Under the pieces are notes generated by a model that was given only the letters and a program-made list of their open reading frames with translations, ran no database searches and was not told the DNA's origin. The position numbers and the translations under genes are program-made. 43,850 bases of DNA, taken from the NCBI GenBank assembly GCA_030824585.1, contig JAVBXM010000231.1, positions 1-43,850 of the forward strand, in the 5' to 3' direction. This document shows positions 22,390 through 33,036 of the stretch, in pieces (position 1 is the first letter of the stretch; every line of letters begins with the position of its first letter). The DNA is from Phaeospirillum sp. GTDB lineage: Bacteria; Pseudomonadota; Alphaproteobacteria; Rhodospirillales; Magnetospirillaceae.

Positions 22390-22878
22390 ATGTCGTTCCT
22401 CGACCGCACCGCGCGCGCCTTCCTGCTGACCGAGCTCGTCCAGGGCTTGGCGCTGACGCTGCGCTATATGTTCAAGCCCAAGGTGACCATCAACTACCCC
22501 TACGAAAAGGGTCCGTTGTCGGTCCGCTTCCGGGGCGAGCACGCGCTCCGCCGTTATCCCAACGGGGAGGAGCGCTGCATTGCCTGCAAGCTGTGCGAGG
22601 CCATCTGCCCCGCCCAGGCGATCACCATCGAACCGGAACCCCGGGACGACGGGTCCCGTCGCGCCCGGCGCTACGACCTCGACATGACCAAGTGCATCTA
22701 TTGCGGTTTGTGCCAGGAGGCCTGCCCGGTGGATGCCATCGTCGAGGGACCGAACTTCGAGTACGCCACCGAGACCCGGGCGGAACTCATGTACAACAAG
22801 TCCAAGTTGCTCGCCAACGGCGACCGCTGGGAGGCCGAACTGGCCTACCGGCTCGCCGCCGACGCGCCTTACCGGTGA
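22390..22878 (+). CDS. nuoI: NADH-quinone oxidoreductase subunit I
   Basis: 162 aa (TYKY homologue). Two [4Fe-4S] clusters, N6a and N6b, are bound by [16 protein letters not shown] and [16 protein letters not shown]. The N-terminal amphipathic helices ([18 protein letters not shown]) rest on the membrane. AAGGAGAG lies just upstream. Confidence 0.97.
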   Translation: MSFLDRTARAFLLTELVQGLALTLRYMFKPKVTINYPYEKGPLSVRFRGEHALRRYPNGEERCIACKLCEAICPAQAITIEPEPRDDGSRRARRYDLDMTKCIYCGLCQEACPVDAIVEGPNFEYATETRAELMYNKSKLLANGDRWEAELAYRLAADAPYR

Positions 22879-22891
22879 CGGGAGACCATCC

Positions 22892-23500
22892 ATGTTCACG
22901 GCTCTGATCTTCTACATGTTCGCCGCCATCGCGGTGGCGAGCGGCGTGATGGTGATCTCATCGCGCAATCCGGTGCATTCGGTGCTCTGGCTGATCCTGG
23001 CGTTCTTCAACGCGGCGGGCCTGTTCCTGCTGCTGGGCGCCGAATTCCTGGCCATGGTGCTGGTGGTGGTCTATGTGGGCGCCGTCGCGGTGCTGTTCCT
23101 GTTCGTCGTGATGATGCTCGACATCAACACGGTTGAACTCAAGGAAGGCTTCCTGCAGTACCTGCCCACCGGCGCCCTGATCGGCTTGGTGCTGCTGGTC
23201 GAACTGCTGGCCATGTTCGGCGGCTGGGCCTTCGCGCCCGATGTGGAGGCCATGGTCAAGGCGCCGACGCCCACCTTGGACCAGGCGTCCAACACGGTGG
23301 CGCTGGGCAAGCTGATCTACACCAACTACGTCTACCTGTTCCAGGCGTCGGGTCTGGTGCTGCTGGTCGCCATGATCGGCACCATCTTGCTGACCCACCG
23401 CAAGCGGACCGGCGTGCGCAAGCAGGTCATCGCCGAGCAGGTCAACCGCTCGCGCGATTCGGTCGAGATGCGCAAGGTCCAGTCGGGGAGGGGCATCTGA
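22892..23500 (+). CDS. nuoJ: NADH-quinone oxidoreductase subunit J
   Basis: 202 aa, five membrane helices (ND6 homologue). [20 protein letters not shown] and the conserved [19 protein letters not shown] helix, which contains the pi-bulge region, are present. The frame is open further upstream within nuoI, but ATG 22892 with GGGAGA before it gives the family start. The stop overlaps the nuoK start by one base. Confidence 0.95.
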   Translation: MFTALIFYMFAAIAVASGVMVISSRNPVHSVLWLILAFFNAAGLFLLLGAEFLAMVLVVVYVGAVAVLFLFVVMMLDINTVELKEGFLQYLPTGALIGLVLLVELLAMFGGWAFAPDVEAMVKAPTPTLDQASNTVALGKLIYTNYVYLFQASGLVLLVAMIGTILLTHRKRTGVRKQVIAEQVNRSRDSVEMRKVQSGRGI

Positions 23501-23811
23501 TGCTCGAGATCGGTCTGTCCCACTATCTGGCGGTGGCCGCCATCCTGTTCACGCTGGGCGTGATGGGCATCTTCCTCAACCGCAAGAACGTCATCATCAT
23601 CATGATGTCGGTCGAGCTGATGCTGCTGGCCGTCAACATCAACTTCGTGGCGTTCTCGTCCTATCTGAACGATCTGGTCGGCCAGGTGTTCGCCATGTTC
23701 ATCCTGACCGTGGCCGCGGCGGAAGCCGCCATCGGCCTGGCCATCGTCGTTGTCTTCTTCCGTAACCGCGGCACCATCGCGGTGGAAGAAATCAGCCAGC
23801 TCAAGGGGTAA
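23500..23811 (+). CDS. nuoK: NADH-quinone oxidoreductase subunit K
   Basis: 103 aa, three membrane helices (ND4L homologue). The intramembrane glutamates of the proton path are visible in [14 protein letters not shown] and [13 protein letters not shown]. The start shares one base with the nuoJ stop. Confidence 0.96.
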   Translation: MLEIGLSHYLAVAAILFTLGVMGIFLNRKNVIIIMMSVELMLLAVNINFVAFSSYLNDLVGQVFAMFILTVAAAEAAIGLAIVVVFFRNRGTIAVEEISQLKG

Positions 23812-23816
23812 GCGGG

Positions 23817-25745
23817 ATGATCACTGCAGCCGTATTCCTGCCGCTCCTTGGCGCCGTCGTCGCCGGCCTGTTCGGCCGCTTCATCGGCGACAGGGGCGCG
23901 CAAATCGTCACCTGCTCGCTGCTGGTGGCCTCCGCCGTGCTGTCCGGGCTGATCTTCCAGAAGGTCGCCCTGGGGGGAGAGGCCCAGACCGTGGTGATCG
24001 CCGAGTGGATCCGCTCGGGGACCATGGCCGTCAACTGGTCGCTGAAGGTCGATACGCTGACCGCCGTGATGCTGATCGTCGTCACCTGGGTGTCGGCGGC
24101 CGTGCACGTCTACTCGGTCGGCTACATGAGCCACGACCCCTCCATCTGGCGGTTCCAGAGCTATCTGTCGCTGTTCACCTTCGCCATGCTGATGCTGGTG
24201 ACCTCGGACAACCTGGTGCAGATGTTCTTCGGCTGGGAGGGCGTCGGTGTCGCCTCCTACCTGCTGATCGGCTTCTGGTACGAGAAGCCCTCGGCCTCGG
24301 CCGCCGCCATCAAGGCTTTCGTGGTCAACCGCGTCGGCGATTTCGGCTTCGCGCTGGGCATCTTCGGCGTCTATTTCCTGTTCGGTTCGGTGGGCTTCGA
24401 CGCCATCTTCGCCGCCGCTCCGGGGAAGGCCGCCGCCACCGTGAACTTCTTCGGCGTCGAGTGGCACGCCATCACCATCTGCTGCCTGCTGCTGTTCGTC
24501 GGCGCCATGGGCAAGTCGGCCCAATTGGGCCTGCACACCTGGCTGCCCGACGCCATGGAGGGTCCGACCCCGGTCTCCGCCCTGATCCATGCCGCCACCA
24601 TGGTCACCGCCGGCGTCTTCATGGTCGCCCGCATGAGCCCGCTGTTCGAATTCTCGGATACCGCGCTGACCGTGGTGACCGTGGTCGGCGCCGCCACCGC
24701 CATCTTCGCGGCGACGGTGGGCTGCGTGCAGAACGACATCAAGCGGGTAATCGCCTATTCCACCTGCTCGCAGCTGGGCTACATGTTCTTCGCCATCGGC
24801 GTGTCGGCCTACCAGGCCGCCATTTTCCACCTGATGACCCATGCCTTCTTCAAGGCCCTGCTGTTCCTGGGCGCCGGTTCGGTGATCCACGCCATGAGCG
24901 ACGAGCAGGACATCCGCCGCATGGGCGGCATCTGGAAGCACGTCAAGGTCACCTGGGTCTTGATGTGGATCGGTTCCCTGGCGCTGGCCGGCATTCCGTT
25001 CTTCGCCGGCTACTATTCCAAGGACACCATCCTGGAGGCCGCCTGGGCGTCGCAGACCATCGCCGGCCAGGGCGCCTACTGGCTGGGCTGCACCGCGGCC
25101 TTCCTGACCGCCTTCTACTCGTGGCGCCTGCTGCTGCTCACCTTCCATGGCCGTCCGCGCGCCGATGAGCACGTCATGGCCCATGTGCACGAGAGCCCGG
25201 CGGTGATGCTGATCCCGCTGCTGTTCCTGGCCACCGGCGCCCTGTTCGCCGGCTGGGCGGGCTACGAGATGTTCGTCGGCCATCACCAGCACGATTTCTG
25301 GCGCTCCGCCATCCTGGTTACCGAGGCTCACCCCTCGCTGGAGAATGCCCACCACGTGCCGTCCTGGGTGGCCCTGCTGCCCACCGTGGTGGCGGTGTCG
25401 GGCATCGCGCTCGCCTATCTCTTCTATGTGTTCGCTCCGGGTCTCCCGGTGGCACTGGCCGGCGCTTTCCAGGGCGTCTACCAGTTCCTGCTGAACAAGT
25501 GGTATTTCGACGAGCTGTACGACCTGCTCTTCGTGAAGCCCGCCTTCAAGCTCGGCCGCGGTCTGTGGCTGGGCGGCGACGGCGCGCTGATCGACGGCGT
25601 CGGTCCGGACGGCGTGGCGGCGGCGACCCGTGCGGTCGCCCAGAAGGTGGCTCGCGCCCAGAGCGGCTACCTCTACCACTACGCCTACGCCATGCTGATC
25701 GGCGTGGCGGCGTTCGTCACCTGGTACATTTTCAACGCGCGCTGA
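23817..25745 (+). CDS. nuoL: NADH-quinone oxidoreductase subunit L
   Basis: 642 aa antiporter-like membrane subunit (ND5 homologue) at the distal end of the membrane arm. The proton-channel blocks FFGWEGVGVASYLLIGFWY and HTWLPDAMEGPTPVSALIHA are present, as is the TM12 region with conserved Lys. The long C-terminal part ends in a hydrophobic anchor (YAMLIGVAAFVTWYIFNAR), consistent with the lateral helix architecture. Confidence 0.95.
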   Translation: MITAAVFLPLLGAVVAGLFGRFIGDRGAQIVTCSLLVASAVLSGLIFQKVALGGEAQTVVIAEWIRSGTMAVNWSLKVDTLTAVMLIVVTWVSAAVHVYSVGYMSHDPSIWRFQSYLSLFTFAMLMLVTSDNLVQMFFGWEGVGVASYLLIGFWYEKPSASAAAIKAFVVNRVGDFGFALGIFGVYFLFGSVGFDAIFAAAPGKAAATVNFFGVEWHAITICCLLLFVGAMGKSAQLGLHTWLPDAMEGPTPVSALIHAATMVTAGVFMVARMSPLFEFSDTALTVVTVVGAATAIFAATVGCVQNDIKRVIAYSTCSQLGYMFFAIGVSAYQAAIFHLMTHAFFKALLFLGAGSVIHAMSDEQDIRRMGGIWKHVKVTWVLMWIGSLALAGIPFFAGYYSKDTILEAAWASQTIAGQGAYWLGCTAAFLTAFYSWRLLLLTFHGRPRADEHVMAHVHESPAVMLIPLLFLATGALFAGWAGYEMFVGHHQHDFWRSAILVTEAHPSLENAHHVPSWVALLPTVVAVSGIALAYLFYVFAPGLPVALAGAFQGVYQFLLNKWYFDELYDLLFVKPAFKLGRGLWLGGDGALIDGVGPDGVAAATRAVAQKVARAQSGYLYHYAYAMLIGVAAFVTWYIFNAR

Positions 25746-25763
25746 GGACGAGGAAGACGCCCC

Positions 25764-27278
25764 ATGAACGACTGGCCCCTTCTCTCGCTGACCACGTTCC
25801 TGCCTTTGCTGGGAGCGCTGTTCATCCTCACCATCCGCGGCGAAACCGAGGTGGTGGCGCGCAACGCCCGTAACGTGGCGTTGCTCACCTCCATCGCCAC
25901 CTTCGTGGTGTCGCTGTTCATCCTGGCGAAGTTCAACGGCGCCTCGCCGGACTTCCAGCTCAAGGAAACCGCGCTGTGGTTCCCCGGAACCACCATCGCC
26001 TATTCCATGGGCGTCGACGGCATTTCGGTGTGGTTCGTGCTGCTGTCCACCTTCTTGTGCCCCATCTGCATCCTGGCCGCCTTCGGCAGCGTGGAGAAGC
26101 GGGTCAAGGAGTACATGGTGGCCTTCATGATCCTCGAGACCATGATGATCGGCATGTTCTGCGCCCTGGACCTGGTGCTGTTCTACATCTTCTTCGAGGC
26201 CGTCCTGATCCCGATGTTCATCATCATCGGCGTGTGGGGCGGGGCGCGCCGGGTGTATGCGGCGTTCAAGTTCTTCCTGTACACCCTGCTGGGTTCGGTG
26301 CTGATGCTGGTGGCCATGCTGGCCATGTACTTCGACGCCCACACCACCGACATCCCGTCGCTGATGGCCCATTCGTTCCCCTTCAAGATGCAGTTGTGGC
26401 TGTGGCTGGCCTTCTTCGCCTCGTTCGCGGTGAAGGTCCCCATGTGGCCGGTGCACACCTGGTTGCCCGACGCCCACGTGGAGGCTCCCACCGGCGGTTC
26501 GGTCATCCTGGCCGGCGTGCTGCTGAAGATGGGCGCCTACGGCTTCATCCGCTTCTCCATTCCCATGCTGCCGGACGCGTCGGTGTACTTCACGCCCCTG
26601 ATCTACACGCTGTCCATCGTCGCGGTGATCTACACCTCGCTGGTGGCCCTGGTGCAGGAGGACATGAAGAAGCTGATCGCCTATTCCTCCGTCGCCCACA
26701 TGGGCTACGTCACCATCGGCATCTTCTCCATGACCACCCAGGGCGTCGAGGGTGCGGTGTTCCAGATGCTGTCCCACGGCATCGTGGCCAGCGCCCTGTT
26801 CCTCTGCGTCGGCGTGATCTACGACCGCATGCACACCCGCGAGATCGCCCGCTACGGCGGTCTGGCGTCGCGCATGCCCATCTACGCCGCGGTGTTCATG
26901 CTGTTCACCATGGCCTCGGTGGGCCTGCCGGGCACCGCCGGGTTCGTGGGCGAGTTCCTGGTGCTGATGGGCGTGTTCCAGGTCAACACCTGGGTGGCGT
27001 TCTTCGCCGCCACCGGTCTGGTCCTGGGCTGCACCTACATGCTGTACCTCTACCGCCGGGTGGTGTTCGGCCGCCTGACCCGCGAGGACCTCAAGGGCAT
27101 TCTCGACATGACCCCGCGCGAGATCGCGGTGTTCGCGCCGCTGATCGTCATGACCATCTGGATGGGTGTCGCTCCCGGCACCTTCCTCGAGCCGATGCAT
27201 GCGTCGGTGACCAAGCTGATCTCCAATTACGAGCTTGCGCGGGCCGCCCATGACGGCCTGACGCTGGCAGCCCGCTGA
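25764..27278 (+). CDS. nuoM: NADH-quinone oxidoreductase subunit M
   Basis: 504 aa antiporter-like membrane subunit (ND4 homologue) with about 14 helices. [20 protein letters not shown] carries the conserved glutamate, and [20 protein letters not shown] with [12 protein letters not shown] is the classical ND4 block. ATG 25764 follows nuoL by 18 bases. Confidence 0.96.
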   Translation: MNDWPLLSLTTFLPLLGALFILTIRGETEVVARNARNVALLTSIATFVVSLFILAKFNGASPDFQLKETALWFPGTTIAYSMGVDGISVWFVLLSTFLCPICILAAFGSVEKRVKEYMVAFMILETMMIGMFCALDLVLFYIFFEAVLIPMFIIIGVWGGARRVYAAFKFFLYTLLGSVLMLVAMLAMYFDAHTTDIPSLMAHSFPFKMQLWLWLAFFASFAVKVPMWPVHTWLPDAHVEAPTGGSVILAGVLLKMGAYGFIRFSIPMLPDASVYFTPLIYTLSIVAVIYTSLVALVQEDMKKLIAYSSVAHMGYVTIGIFSMTTQGVEGAVFQMLSHGIVASALFLCVGVIYDRMHTREIARYGGLASRMPIYAAVFMLFTMASVGLPGTAGFVGEFLVLMGVFQVNTWVAFFAATGLVLGCTYMLYLYRRVVFGRLTREDLKGILDMTPREIAVFAPLIVMTIWMGVAPGTFLEPMHASVTKLISNYELARAAHDGLTLAAR

Positions 27279-27291
27279 GGGGGACCCTGAC

Positions 27292-28755
27292 GTGATCAAG
27301 ACTCTCGACCTCGTCCCGGTCCTGCCGGAAATCTTCCTGGCGGTGGCCGGCCTGGCCCTGCTGATGCTCGGCGTGTTCCGCAAGGAGGACAGCACCAAGT
27401 CGGTGTCCGTCCTGGTGATCCTGGCGCTCGGCGCGGCCATGGTGCTGGTGTCGTCCCTGGGCGGCGACCGGCTGGTGGCCTTCAACGGCCTGTTCGTCGC
27501 CGACCGCTTCGCCAGCTTCGCCAAGGGGCTGGTGCTGGTGGCCTCGGCCATCGCCACCGCCATGTCGCTGCCCTATCTGGAACGCGAGAAGATCGGCCGC
27601 TTCGAATATCCGGTGCTGGTGCTGTTCGCCACGCTGGGCATGATGATGATGATTTCGGCCAACGACTTCATCGCCCTGTACCTGGGCCTCGAACTGCAGA
27701 GCCTGTCGCTCTACGTGCTGGCCGCCTACAACCGTGACAACGCCCGCGCCACCGAGGCGGGCCTGAAGTACTTCGTGCTGGGCTCGCTGGCCTCGGGCAT
27801 GCTGCTCTACGGCATCTCGCTGCTGTACGGCTTCGCCGGCTCCACCTCGTTCGAGACCCTGGCCAACCTGTTCTCGGGCGGCCACGAGCATCCGGTGAAG
27901 CCCAACATGGGCGTCATCGCCGGTCTGGTCTTCGTGCTGGCCGGCCTGTGCTTCAAGGTTTCGGCGGTGCCGTTCCACATGTGGGCGCCCGACGTCTACG
28001 AGGGCGCGCCCACCCCGGTGACCTCGTTCTTCGCCGTGGCTCCCAAGATCGCCGCGCTCTGCCTGATGGTCCGCGTCATGACCGGCCCGTTCGCCGATCT
28101 GGTGGAGCAGTGGCGGCAGGTGGTGACCTTCGTCGCCATCGGCTCCATGTTCGTCGGCGCCTTCGCCGCCGTGGTCCAGACCAACATCAAGCGTCTGATG
28201 GCGTACTCGTCCATCGGCCATGTGGGCTTCGTGCTGGTCGGCATCGCCGCCGGTTCGACCCTGGGCATCCAGGGCGTGCTGATTTATCTGGCCATCTACC
28301 TGTTCATGAACGTGGGCACCTTCGCGGTGATCCTGTCCATGCGCCAGAAGGGCCGCATGGTCGAGGGCATCGACGATCTGGCCGGCCTGTCCAAGACCCA
28401 TCCCATGATGGCCTTCGTCATGGCGGTGCTGATGTTCTCCATGGCGGGCGTGCCGCCGCTGGCGGGCTTCTGGGGCAAGTTCTACGTGTTCATGGCCGCC
28501 GTCGAGGCCGGCCAGTTCACCCTGGCCATCATCGGCCTGCTGTCCTCGGTGGTGAGCGCCTACTACTATCTGCGCATCATCAAGGTCATGTACTTCGATG
28601 AGCCGGTGGAAGCCTTCGACAAGCCGGTGGGCACCTCCATGTCCCTGGTGATGGCGGTCTCCACCATCGTCATCCTGGCCTTCACCCTGATCCCGGCGCC
28701 GCTGGTCACCAGCGCCAAGGCGGCGGCCCAGGTGCTGTTCCCGGCGGCGGGATGA
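27292..28755 (+). CDS. nuoN: NADH-quinone oxidoreductase subunit N
   Basis: 487 aa antiporter-like membrane subunit (ND2 homologue). [20 protein letters not shown] and [20 protein letters not shown] are diagnostic, and [13 protein letters not shown] contains a conserved channel region. It starts with GTG at 27292, 5 bases after GGGGGA. The stop overlaps birA by 4 bases, so the nuo transcript continues. Confidence 0.96.
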   Translation: MIKTLDLVPVLPEIFLAVAGLALLMLGVFRKEDSTKSVSVLVILALGAAMVLVSSLGGDRLVAFNGLFVADRFASFAKGLVLVASAIATAMSLPYLEREKIGRFEYPVLVLFATLGMMMMISANDFIALYLGLELQSLSLYVLAAYNRDNARATEAGLKYFVLGSLASGMLLYGISLLYGFAGSTSFETLANLFSGGHEHPVKPNMGVIAGLVFVLAGLCFKVSAVPFHMWAPDVYEGAPTPVTSFFAVAPKIAALCLMVRVMTGPFADLVEQWRQVVTFVAIGSMFVGAFAAVVQTNIKRLMAYSSIGHVGFVLVGIAAGSTLGIQGVLIYLAIYLFMNVGTFAVILSMRQKGRMVEGIDDLAGLSKTHPMMAFVMAVLMFSMAGVPPLAGFWGKFYVFMAAVEAGQFTLAIIGLLSSVVSAYYYLRIIKVMYFDEPVEAFDKPVGTSMSLVMAVSTIVILAFTLIPAPLVTSAKAAAQVLFPAAG

Positions 28756-29498
28756 CTTTGATCCATCTGCCGGCGCCGTTCAGCCATGTGGGGCTGGACA
28801 GCGTCGGCAGCACCAACGACGAGGCGCGGCGGCGGGTCCGAGATGGCTCCGCCGCCGATCTTTTGGTGGTGACGGCGCGCAGGCAGACCGCCGGGCGCGG
28901 CCGCCGCGGCCGGGTGTGGGAGAGCCCCGAGGGCAATCTGCACGCTTCCTTCGCGCTGCGCATCGGCCGCCCGCTGGCCGAGGCGGCCCAGATCGGCTTC
29001 GTGATGGCCCTGGCCCTGGCCGAGGCCCTTGACGAACTGGTTCCCGGTCACGATGTGCGCTGCAAGTGGCCCAACGACGTGCTGATCGACGGGCGCAAGG
29101 TGGCGGGCATGCTGCTGGAGAGCGCCGGGGACGGCTGGCTGGTGCTGGGCATCGGCGTCGATGTGGAGCGCCGGCCTGCTCCGTCCGAGGCGCTGTATGC
29201 GGCCATTGCGCTGGTGGAAGCGGGCTATGGCGGCGATACTGCCGGTGTGTTGGGCGGAGTGTGCCGGCATTTCGGCCCCTGGCTGGAGCGCTGGCGCGCC
29301 GAGGGCTTCGCGCCCATCCGCGCCGCCTGGCTGGGCCGGGCGCGGGGACTGGGCGAGACGGCCCTGGTCCGCCTCGAGGCGGAGACGCTGTCCGGCGTGT
29401 TCGCCGGCCTCGACGAGGAGGGCGGCATGCTGCTTGACCAGGGCGAGGCCGGTATCCGCCGGGTGCTGGCCGGTGACGTGTTCTTTCCGGGATTGTGA
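28752..29498 (+). CDS. birA: Biotin--[acetyl-CoA-carboxylase] ligase, monofunctional
   Basis: 248 aa. Activates biotin to biotinyl-AMP and transfers it to a lysine of biotin-dependent carboxylases. Ligase motifs are [38 protein letters not shown] and LGIGVDV. The N-terminal winged helix found in enterobacterial BirA is absent, so it should not act as the repressor of the bio operon. It overlaps the nuoN stop in an ATGA junction. Biotin genes lie about 8 kb downstream on the other strand. Confidence 0.93.
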   Translation: MTLIHLPAPFSHVGLDSVGSTNDEARRRVRDGSAADLLVVTARRQTAGRGRRGRVWESPEGNLHASFALRIGRPLAEAAQIGFVMALALAEALDELVPGHDVRCKWPNDVLIDGRKVAGMLLESAGDGWLVLGIGVDVERRPAPSEALYAAIALVEAGYGGDTAGVLGGVCRHFGPWLERWRAEGFAPIRAAWLGRARGLGETALVRLEAETLSGVFAGLDEEGGMLLDQGEAGIRRVLAGDVFFPGL

Positions 29499-29510
29499 CG
29501 GAGCTTACCC

Positions 29511-30293
29511 ATGCTGTTGGCCATCGATTCGGGCAACACCAACATCGTCTTCGCGGTCTATGACGGCGATACCCTGCGCGGCGAATGGCGCGCCTCGACG
29601 GATTCCGAGCGCACCGCCGACGAACTGGGCGTCTGGCTCACCCAATTGCTGACCATCGAGGGGTTGAACCGCCTGGACATCTCGTCGGCGATCATCGCCA
29701 GCGTGGTGCCGGCCATGGTGTTCGGGCTGAAGACCCTGTGCCGCCGCTACTTCAAGTGCGAGCCGCTGGTGGTGGGCGACGAGGGCGTCGACCTCGGACT
29801 GTCCATCCTGCTGGACCGTCCCGAGGAAGTGGGCGCCGACCGTCTGGTCAACGCCGTGGCGGCGCACAAGTACTACAAGGGGCCGCTGATCGTTATCGAT
29901 TTCGGCACCGCCACCACCTTCGACGTGGTGGACGCGGCGGGCAATTACTGCGGCGGCGCCATCTCGCCCGGCATCAACCTGTCGCTGGAGGCGCTGCACA
30001 TGGCCGCCGCCAAGCTGCCGCGCGTCGCCATCGGGCGGCCGCGCCAGGTGATCGGACGGGCCACGGTGCCGGCCATGCAATCGGGAATCTTCTGGGGCTA
30101 TGTCGGCCTGATCGAGGGATTGGTGAAGCGTATCAAGGAAGAGTTCGGCTCGGAGATGCTGGTGGTGGCTACCGGCGGCCTGGCGCCGCTGTTCGCCGAG
30201 GCCACCAAGGTGATCAACGCCCTGGATGCCGATCTGACGCTCCGCGGTCTGCTGGAAATCAACCGCCGCAACACCGCCTTGGTGCGGGAATGA
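29511..30293 (+). CDS. coaX: Type III pantothenate kinase
   Basis: 260 aa. Catalyses the first step of coenzyme A synthesis, phosphorylation of pantothenate; this class is insensitive to CoA feedback. ASKHA-fold motifs are [16 protein letters not shown] (phosphate 1), [25 protein letters not shown] (phosphate 2) and [15 protein letters not shown]. It sits 12 bases after birA and overlaps the RNase J gene by 4 bases. The birA-coaX-rnj order after nuo is familiar in alphaproteobacteria. Confidence 0.95.
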   Translation: MLLAIDSGNTNIVFAVYDGDTLRGEWRASTDSERTADELGVWLTQLLTIEGLNRLDISSAIIASVVPAMVFGLKTLCRRYFKCEPLVVGDEGVDLGLSILLDRPEEVGADRLVNAVAAHKYYKGPLIVIDFGTATTFDVVDAAGNYCGGAISPGINLSLEALHMAAAKLPRVAIGRPRQVIGRATVPAMQSGIFWGYVGLIEGLVKRIKEEFGSEMLVVATGGLAPLFAEATKVINALDADLTLRGLLEINRRNTALVRE

Positions 30294-31939
30294 GCCAGGA
30301 CGAACTCCTTTTCCTGCCGCTGGGGGGCGTCGGCGAGATCGGCATGAACCTGGCGCTGTACGGCTACGGCGGCAAGTGGCTGATGGTCGATTGCGGCGTG
30401 TCGTTCGGCGACGAGACCATGCCCATGGTCGACGTGGTGATGGCCGATCCCGCCTGGATCGAGGAACGCCGGGACAAGCTGCTGGGCATCGTGCTGACCC
30501 ACGGCCACGAGGATCACCTGGGCGCCATCCAGTATCTGTGGGACCGCCTGCGCTGCCCGGTGTGGGCGACGCCGTTCTCGGCCTCCATCTTGAAGAACAA
30601 GCTGCACGAGACCGGCCTGCACACCCAGGTGCCTCTCAATGTAGTTGAACTGGGCTCGCGTTTCGCGGTCGGCCCGTTCGAGATCGAAATGATCTCCATC
30701 ACTCATTCCATCCCCGAGCCGAACTTGCTGGCCATCCGCACCCCGGCCGGCACCGTCGTCCATACCGGCGACTGGAAGTTCGACCCCGATCCGCTGCTGG
30801 GCCTGCCCACCGATACCGAGGCGTTGCGCCGGGTGGGCAAGGAGGGGCTGCTGGCCCTGATCGGCGATTCCACCAACGTGTTCACCAAGGGCCATTCCGG
30901 CTCGGAATCCCAGGTGCGCGGCAGCCTGATCGAGCTGCTGGGCCGCTTCTCGGGGCGCATCGCCGTGTCGTGCTTCGCCACCAACGTGGCGCGGCTGGAA
31001 AGCATCACCGTGGCGGCCATGGCCAACGACCGCAATGTCGCCCTGGTGGGCCGGAGCCTGTGGCGCATCGACAAGGCGGCGCGCGAGAACGGCTATCTTT
31101 CCGACCTGCCGCCCTTCCTGACCGAACACGACGCCGCCTATCTGCCCAAGGACAAGGTGGTCTACATCTGCACCGGCAGCCAGGGCGAGCCGCGCGCCGC
31201 CCTGGCCCGCATCGCCTCGGGCGATCATCCGCACGTCAAGCTGGGCAAGGGCGACGTCTGCATCTTCTCGTCGCGCATCATTCCCGGCAACGAGAAGGAC
31301 ATCTTCAGGCTGCAGAACGACCTGGTCCGTCTGGGCGTCGAGGTGGTGACCGAGAAGGACGAGTTCGTCCATGTCTCCGGCCATCCCGCCCGCGAGGAGA
31401 TGGAGGAGATGTACCGTCTGTTGCGGCCCCGCATCGCCGTTCCGGTGCATGGCGAGGCCCGCCACCTGCAGGAGCACGCGAGGCTGGCGCGGGCCTGCGG
31501 GGTGGAGGAGGCGGTCGAGACCTCCAACGGCACCATGCTGCGCCTTGCCCCCGGTCCGGTGGAGGTGGTCGACCATGTGCCCACCGGCAAGCTGTGCGTC
31601 GACGGACCGCGCATCGTGCGCCTCGATTCAGAGATCCTGCGCAACCGCCGCCGCATGGTGTTCAACGGCTCGGCCGTGGTCACCGTGGTGCTGGACAAGA
31701 TGGGCAAGCTGCTGGGCGATCCGCAGTTGACCGCGCTCGGCCTGCTCGACGCCGGCCACGAGGCGGAGGAGCACGACGCGGTGGTCGAGGCGGTCAGGGA
31801 CGCCGTCGAGGAACTGCCGCTGAAGGTCCGCCGCGACGACGGCGTGGTGCGCGAGGCCGCCCGGTTGGCGGTGCGCCGTTCGCTGCGCGACACCCACGGC
31901 AAGAAGCCCATCACCGACGTACACCTCGTTCGGGTGTGA
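30290..31939 (+). CDS. rnj: Ribonuclease J
   Basis: 549 aa metallo-beta-lactamase/beta-CASP ribonuclease for mRNA decay and RNA maturation, with 5'-exonuclease and endonuclease activities in the family. The zinc motif [11 protein letters not shown] has His71, His73, Asp75 and His76. [38 protein letters not shown], the beta-CASP part and [13 protein letters not shown] with PVHGE follow, then a C-terminal domain. The start at 30290 overlaps the coaX stop (ATGA). It closes the probable nuo-birA-coaX-rnj transcript. Confidence 0.95.
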   Translation: MSQDELLFLPLGGVGEIGMNLALYGYGGKWLMVDCGVSFGDETMPMVDVVMADPAWIEERRDKLLGIVLTHGHEDHLGAIQYLWDRLRCPVWATPFSASILKNKLHETGLHTQVPLNVVELGSRFAVGPFEIEMISITHSIPEPNLLAIRTPAGTVVHTGDWKFDPDPLLGLPTDTEALRRVGKEGLLALIGDSTNVFTKGHSGSESQVRGSLIELLGRFSGRIAVSCFATNVARLESITVAAMANDRNVALVGRSLWRIDKAARENGYLSDLPPFLTEHDAAYLPKDKVVYICTGSQGEPRAALARIASGDHPHVKLGKGDVCIFSSRIIPGNEKDIFRLQNDLVRLGVEVVTEKDEFVHVSGHPAREEMEEMYRLLRPRIAVPVHGEARHLQEHARLARACGVEEAVETSNGTMLRLAPGPVEVVDHVPTGKLCVDGPRIVRLDSEILRNRRRMVFNGSAVVTVVLDKMGKLLGDPQLTALGLLDAGHEAEEHDAVVEAVRDAVEELPLKVRRDDGVVREAARLAVRRSLRDTHGKKPITDVHLVRV

Positions 31940-32005
31940 CGCGGCCGGACCGCCGCCGCCAAAGGCGTGAGCTCGTTGTTCCGCCGGTTCCCCTGCTCAA
32001 TGTTA

Positions 32006-32034
32006 TTGCGACTGATTATCAATCGCACTATCAT
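32006..32034 (+). promoter_or_regulatory. Flavodoxin promoter with Fur-type operator in its spacer
   Basis: TTGCGA (32006-32011), a 17 bp spacer and TATCAT (32029-32034) form a good promoter. Overlapping it is a 21-base near-perfect palindrome at 32007-32027: left arm TGCGACTGAT, centre T32017, right arm ATCAATCGCA, with 9 of 10 positions symmetric. The TGATTATCA core is that of a ferric-uptake-regulator box, so repression under iron sufficiency is likely. Confidence 0.65.
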
Positions 32035-32065
32035 GCCCCGGCTACAACAAGCCGGGAGCCGGAAT

Positions 32066-32548
32066 ATGAATGTGACCGTGATCTTTGGTTCCGATGCGGG
32101 CGTCACCAAGGCGGTGGCCGCCAGGATCGCCAAGAGGATGGGGGCGCGCCTGCTTGACGTTCAAGAGGCGCGGACGGCCGATTACGAGGGGTGCGACCTG
32201 CTGATCCTCGGCAGTCCCACCTATGGCATGGGAGAGCTGCAGACCGACTGGGACCTCCATCTCAGCCAGTTGGAGGGAGCGGACCTTGCGACCCGCAAGG
32301 TGGCCCTGTTCGGTACCGGCGACCAGATGACCTATCCCGACAGCTTCGTCGACGCCATGGGGATTCTGTACGACAAGGTGGTGTCGCGGGGGGGCGAGGT
32401 GATCGGCTTCACCGACACGGTGGGCTATGATTTTTCCGGCTCCACGGCGCTGCGGGACGGCCGGTTCGTCGGCCTTGCCCTGGACGAGGACACGCAGTCC
32501 CATCTGACCAATGGCCGCATCGACGCCTGGCTGGAGCAGTTGCGATGA
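32066..32548 (+). CDS. Flavodoxin (long-chain type)
   Basis: 160 aa FMN electron carrier, cytoplasmic. The phosphate loop FGSDAGVTKAVA departs from the common TxTGxT but keeps Gly and Thr. SPTYGMGELQTDW is the first isoalloxazine loop and GTGDQMTYPDSFVDAMG the second, closely resembling Escherichia coli FldA-type proteins. ATG 32066 has GGGAG about 10 bases upstream; the longer frame from 31967 would run through the promoter. It overlaps the next gene by 4 bases. Probably substitutes for ferredoxin under iron limitation, as flavodoxins with Fur boxes often do. No nif gene is near, so a specific NifF role is unsupported. Confidence 0.9.
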   Translation: MNVTVIFGSDAGVTKAVAARIAKRMGARLLDVQEARTADYEGCDLLILGSPTYGMGELQTDWDLHLSQLEGADLATRKVALFGTGDQMTYPDSFVDAMGILYDKVVSRGGEVIGFTDTVGYDFSGSTALRDGRFVGLALDEDTQSHLTNGRIDAWLEQLR

Positions 32549-32913
32549 AATCGGCGACCATGGGCGATCTTGTCCACAGGCTCTATGAGTACCGCAAGGG
32601 CGTCCGCCAGTTGTTCATGATGACCATGACCGCCCAGGAGGCGGTCGTGGTCGTCACGCGGCTGCGGACCGAATCCATCGAACACCACGCCCAGCCGGTC
32701 AGTCCGAGGAAGGTCAACGTCTTCTTCGGCCGGGAGGCTTGCGTCGAGTTGGTGCGCCAGATCGTCACCAAGCCGCTGTGCCGGCTGACGCCCGAGGAGG
32801 ATTTCATCCTGGGTACCCTGCTGGGCTACGACCGCGAGCAGCAATGCCTGCGGTTTCTGTCCATGACCAAGGGAGGACGGGGCTTGGCCGGGGGAGGCGA
32901 GGCAAGGGCCTGA
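32545..32913 (+). CDS. DUF2023-like small protein paired with flavodoxin
   Basis: 122 aa with no signal peptide or membrane segment. The sequence (LVHRLYEYRKGVRQLFMMTM, VNVFFGREACVELVRQI, LTPEEDFILGTLLGYDREQQ) resembles from memory the DUF2023 family, which I recall as lying beside flavodoxin genes; function unknown. The ATGA overlap with the flavodoxin gene and the shared iron-type promoter suggest that the two proteins act together, for example as partner or maturation factor, but this is inference. The last 15 residues are Gly/Arg-rich and probably disordered. Confidence 0.7.
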   Translation: MKSATMGDLVHRLYEYRKGVRQLFMMTMTAQEAVVVVTRLRTESIEHHAQPVSPRKVNVFFGREACVELVRQIVTKPLCRLTPEEDFILGTLLGYDREQQCLRFLSMTKGGRGLAGGGEARA

Positions 32914-32993
32914 TCCCGCCGCCGGGCGGCATTGTCGCCGCTGAGTCATCAAACCGTCATCCCGCTGACACGGAAGAGTCCCGCTTGGCCCTT

Positions 32994-33022
32994 ATGATCC
33001 CGCCCGGGGGAAGGGGGATCAT
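32994..33022. promoter_or_regulatory. 8 bp inverted repeat upstream of chemoreceptor gene
   Basis: ATGATCCC (32994-33001) and GGGATCAT (33015-33022) are exact reverse complements separated by 13 bases, just before the ribosome site of the next gene. It may be an operator or a 5' leader hairpin. Confidence 0.35.
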
Positions 33023-33036
33023 CGAACCTTGAGGAC

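Noticed and set aside
23661-27563. 1300-codon open frame on the minus strand across nuoK-L-M
   Set aside because: It is antisense to highly conserved complex I genes; its product is His/Gln/Gly-rich low-complexity sequence, as expected from the complement of GC-rich coding DNA.
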